A program made the translations under genes and the position numbers. Source: an archaeon (lineage in GTDB: Archaea > Thermoproteota > Bathyarchaeia > TCS64). Taken from it: a stretch of DNA of 6,964 nucleotides. The stretch spans positions 1 to 6,964 of the forward strand of contig JAHLLU010000110.1 of NCBI GenBank assembly GCA_020444005.1, given 5' to 3'. Each line of letters opens with the position of its first letter. Position 1 is the first letter of the stretch. This document shows, piece by piece, positions 6,393 through 6,964 of this stretch. The notes under the pieces are model-generated. The model made no database searches and was not told the DNA's origin. It worked only from the letters and a program-made list of their open reading frames with translations.

Positions 6393-6418
6393 ATATGTGT
6401 TAAGAATGTCCCACATAT
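6393..6418. repeat. Inverted repeat ATATGTG / CACATAT
   Basis: ATATGTG (6393-6399) and CACATAT (6412-6418) form a perfect 7-bp dyad with a 12-bp spacer and a centre-to-centre distance of 19 bp, a geometry seen for dimeric regulators. It is about 110 bp before the PAC2 TATA box and close to the CTATATAG element at 6373-6380. Confidence 0.4.
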
Positions 6419-6519
6419 CTGTGACAACCAGATTATTTAGTCGTAGAGCACAAACTTGAGAAAACCAGTTAAAAAGCATTAACAAGAATCAATAAAACCC
6501 GACAAAAATGAGCAACAAT

Positions 6520-6563
6520 CGAAAGGTTTAATGCAAATACTAATCTCCCATATCAGGAATCCC
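6520..6563 (+). promoter_or_regulatory. BRE/TATA promoter of the PAC2-family gene
   Basis: A purine-rich BRE-like CGAAAG (6520-6525) is followed by GTTTAATG (6526-6533) as a TATA-like box. The start of transcription would fall near 6555-6558, giving a leader of about 6-9 nt before the ATG at 6564. AGGA (6555-6558) is close to the start but probably too near the 5' end to work as a classical ribosome site. Confidence 0.5.
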
Positions 6564-6964
6564 ATGGACATTGAATATTATGAAAAACCAAAGCTAGACA
6601 ACCCCAACATGATCGCTGCTTGGCCAGGCATGGGGTTCCTAGCAAAGATCAGCGCAGACTATCTAAGACGCCAGATAAAAGCAACAAAGTTCGCTGAGAT
6701 TAGATACTTTCACAATGTTCTTGTCTACAACAATGGGGTAGCTGAGCTTGCGCCAATAAAGCACAAACTATACTATTCAAAGGAAAAGAACCTCGTCATC
6801 TGTGTAGGTGATGCACAGCCTTCTATCCCAGAGGAGTCACTGAGACTTGCCCAACAGATCGCAGACATAGCGGTTGAACTTGGCGTAACTAGGATATTCA
6901 CTATGGCAGCGTATCCTAACGACTTCTATGATGAACCCAGCGTCTACGGGGTATTCACAGACGA
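6564..6964 (+). CDS. PAC2 family (proteasome assembly chaperone-like) protein, 3'-truncated by window edge
   Basis: The first 133 residues of a PAC2-family protein; the frame is open to the window end. Family marks are the early AAWPGMGFLAKISADYL stretch (residues 18-34; WPGMG at 20-24), YNNGVAEL (55-62) and VGDAQPS (81-87), then a helix and a strand (LGVTRIFTMAAY, 106-117) leading to the second half of the alpha/beta fold. Archaeal and eukaryotic relatives include proteasome assembly chaperones and archaeal PAC2 homologues of varied or unknown function, so a chaperone role is a family-based expectation. The ATG at 6564 is chosen because a BRE/TATA pair sits about 35 bp upstream and the domain begins almost at once. 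It is divergent from the SANT-like gene. Confidence 0.88.
   Translation, partial: MDIEYYEKPKLDNPNMIAAWPGMGFLAKISADYLRRQIKATKFAEIRYFHNVLVYNNGVAELAPIKHKLYYSKEKNLVICVGDAQPSIPEESLRLAQQIADIAVELGVTRIFTMAAYPNDFYDEPSVYGVFTD

Larger units (their letters stand above)
6122..6563. other. Intergenic region between divergent genes, with inverted repeats
   Basis: About 440 bp without a convincing gene, separating the divergent SANT-like and PAC2 genes. It holds several perfect or near-perfect inverted repeats (listed separately), a T6 run, at least two TATA-like palindromes (ACAATATTGT at 6148-6157 and CTATATAG at 6373-6380) and an A-rich stretch at about 6455-6530 before the PAC2 promoter. I looked for tRNA (T-arm and acceptor pairing), 7S RNA and RNase P landmarks on both strands and found none. 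The only ORFs are a 50-codon upstream extension of the SANT-like gene, an antisense shadow, and mini-ORFs of a dozen codons or fewer. Confidence 0.6.

Noticed and set aside
1..6964. Mobile element, CRISPR array or defence island
   Set aside because: No transposase, integrase, Cas protein, regularly spaced repeats or target-site duplications. The gene set is typical archaeal core genome.

Overview
The window looks like a piece of an archaeal chromosome, roughly 45-48% G+C by eye. The proteins are typically archaeal: an Lhr-type helicase, an AMMECR1-family protein, a Mut7-C/DUF82 protein, a CBS protein with a zinc ribbon, a SANT-like zinc protein and a PAC2-family protein. Several genes have archaeal TATA-like boxes 25-35 bp upstream, with very short leaders. 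The phylum cannot be fixed from this stretch; a TACK or Asgard archaeon is plausible but is a guess.

Layout. (1) Positions 1-2444, plus strand: the 3' part of a large superfamily 2 helicase (Lhr-like, COG1201) whose N-terminus lies before the window. (2) It converges, with a 12-bp gap, on a compact minus-strand block of six genes. In transcription order these are a SANT/Myb-like DNA-binding protein with a zinc ribbon (start about 6121), a two-CBS protein with a zinc ribbon (TTG start, 5705), a Mut7-C/PIN-like protein with a zinc ribbon (GTG start, 5120), an AMMECR1-family protein (coding homology from 4606), a MurG/MJ1255-like GT-B glycosyltransferase (3982) and an AhpD-like CxxC protein (2765). 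(3) Positions 6122-6563 hold about 440 bp of non-coding DNA with several inverted repeats and a T-run. (4) A PAC2-family gene starts at 6564 on the plus strand and runs off the end.

Transcription units inferred from spacing and signals: the SANT-like gene alone; CBS plus Mut7-C (30-bp gap, TATA at 5739-5748); AMMECR1 plus glycosyltransferase (TATA at 4646-4653, placed over the Mut7-C stop codon; the glycosyltransferase ribosome site overlaps the AMMECR1 stop codon); and the AhpD-like gene (TATA over the glycosyltransferase stop codon, probably leaderless). Functionally the region mixes nucleic-acid processing (Lhr helicase, Mut7-C, perhaps AMMECR1), ligand sensing (CBS), surface or lipid glycosylation, thiol redox chemistry and proteasome-chaperone-like functions. 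It reads as ordinary core archaeal genome rather than a mobile or defence island.

The two points most worth following up are the AMMECR1 start, where promoter, ribosome site and protein homology all point to a TTA codon at 4606, and the structured intergenic DNA at about 6165-6366, which could encode a small RNA or a structured leader.
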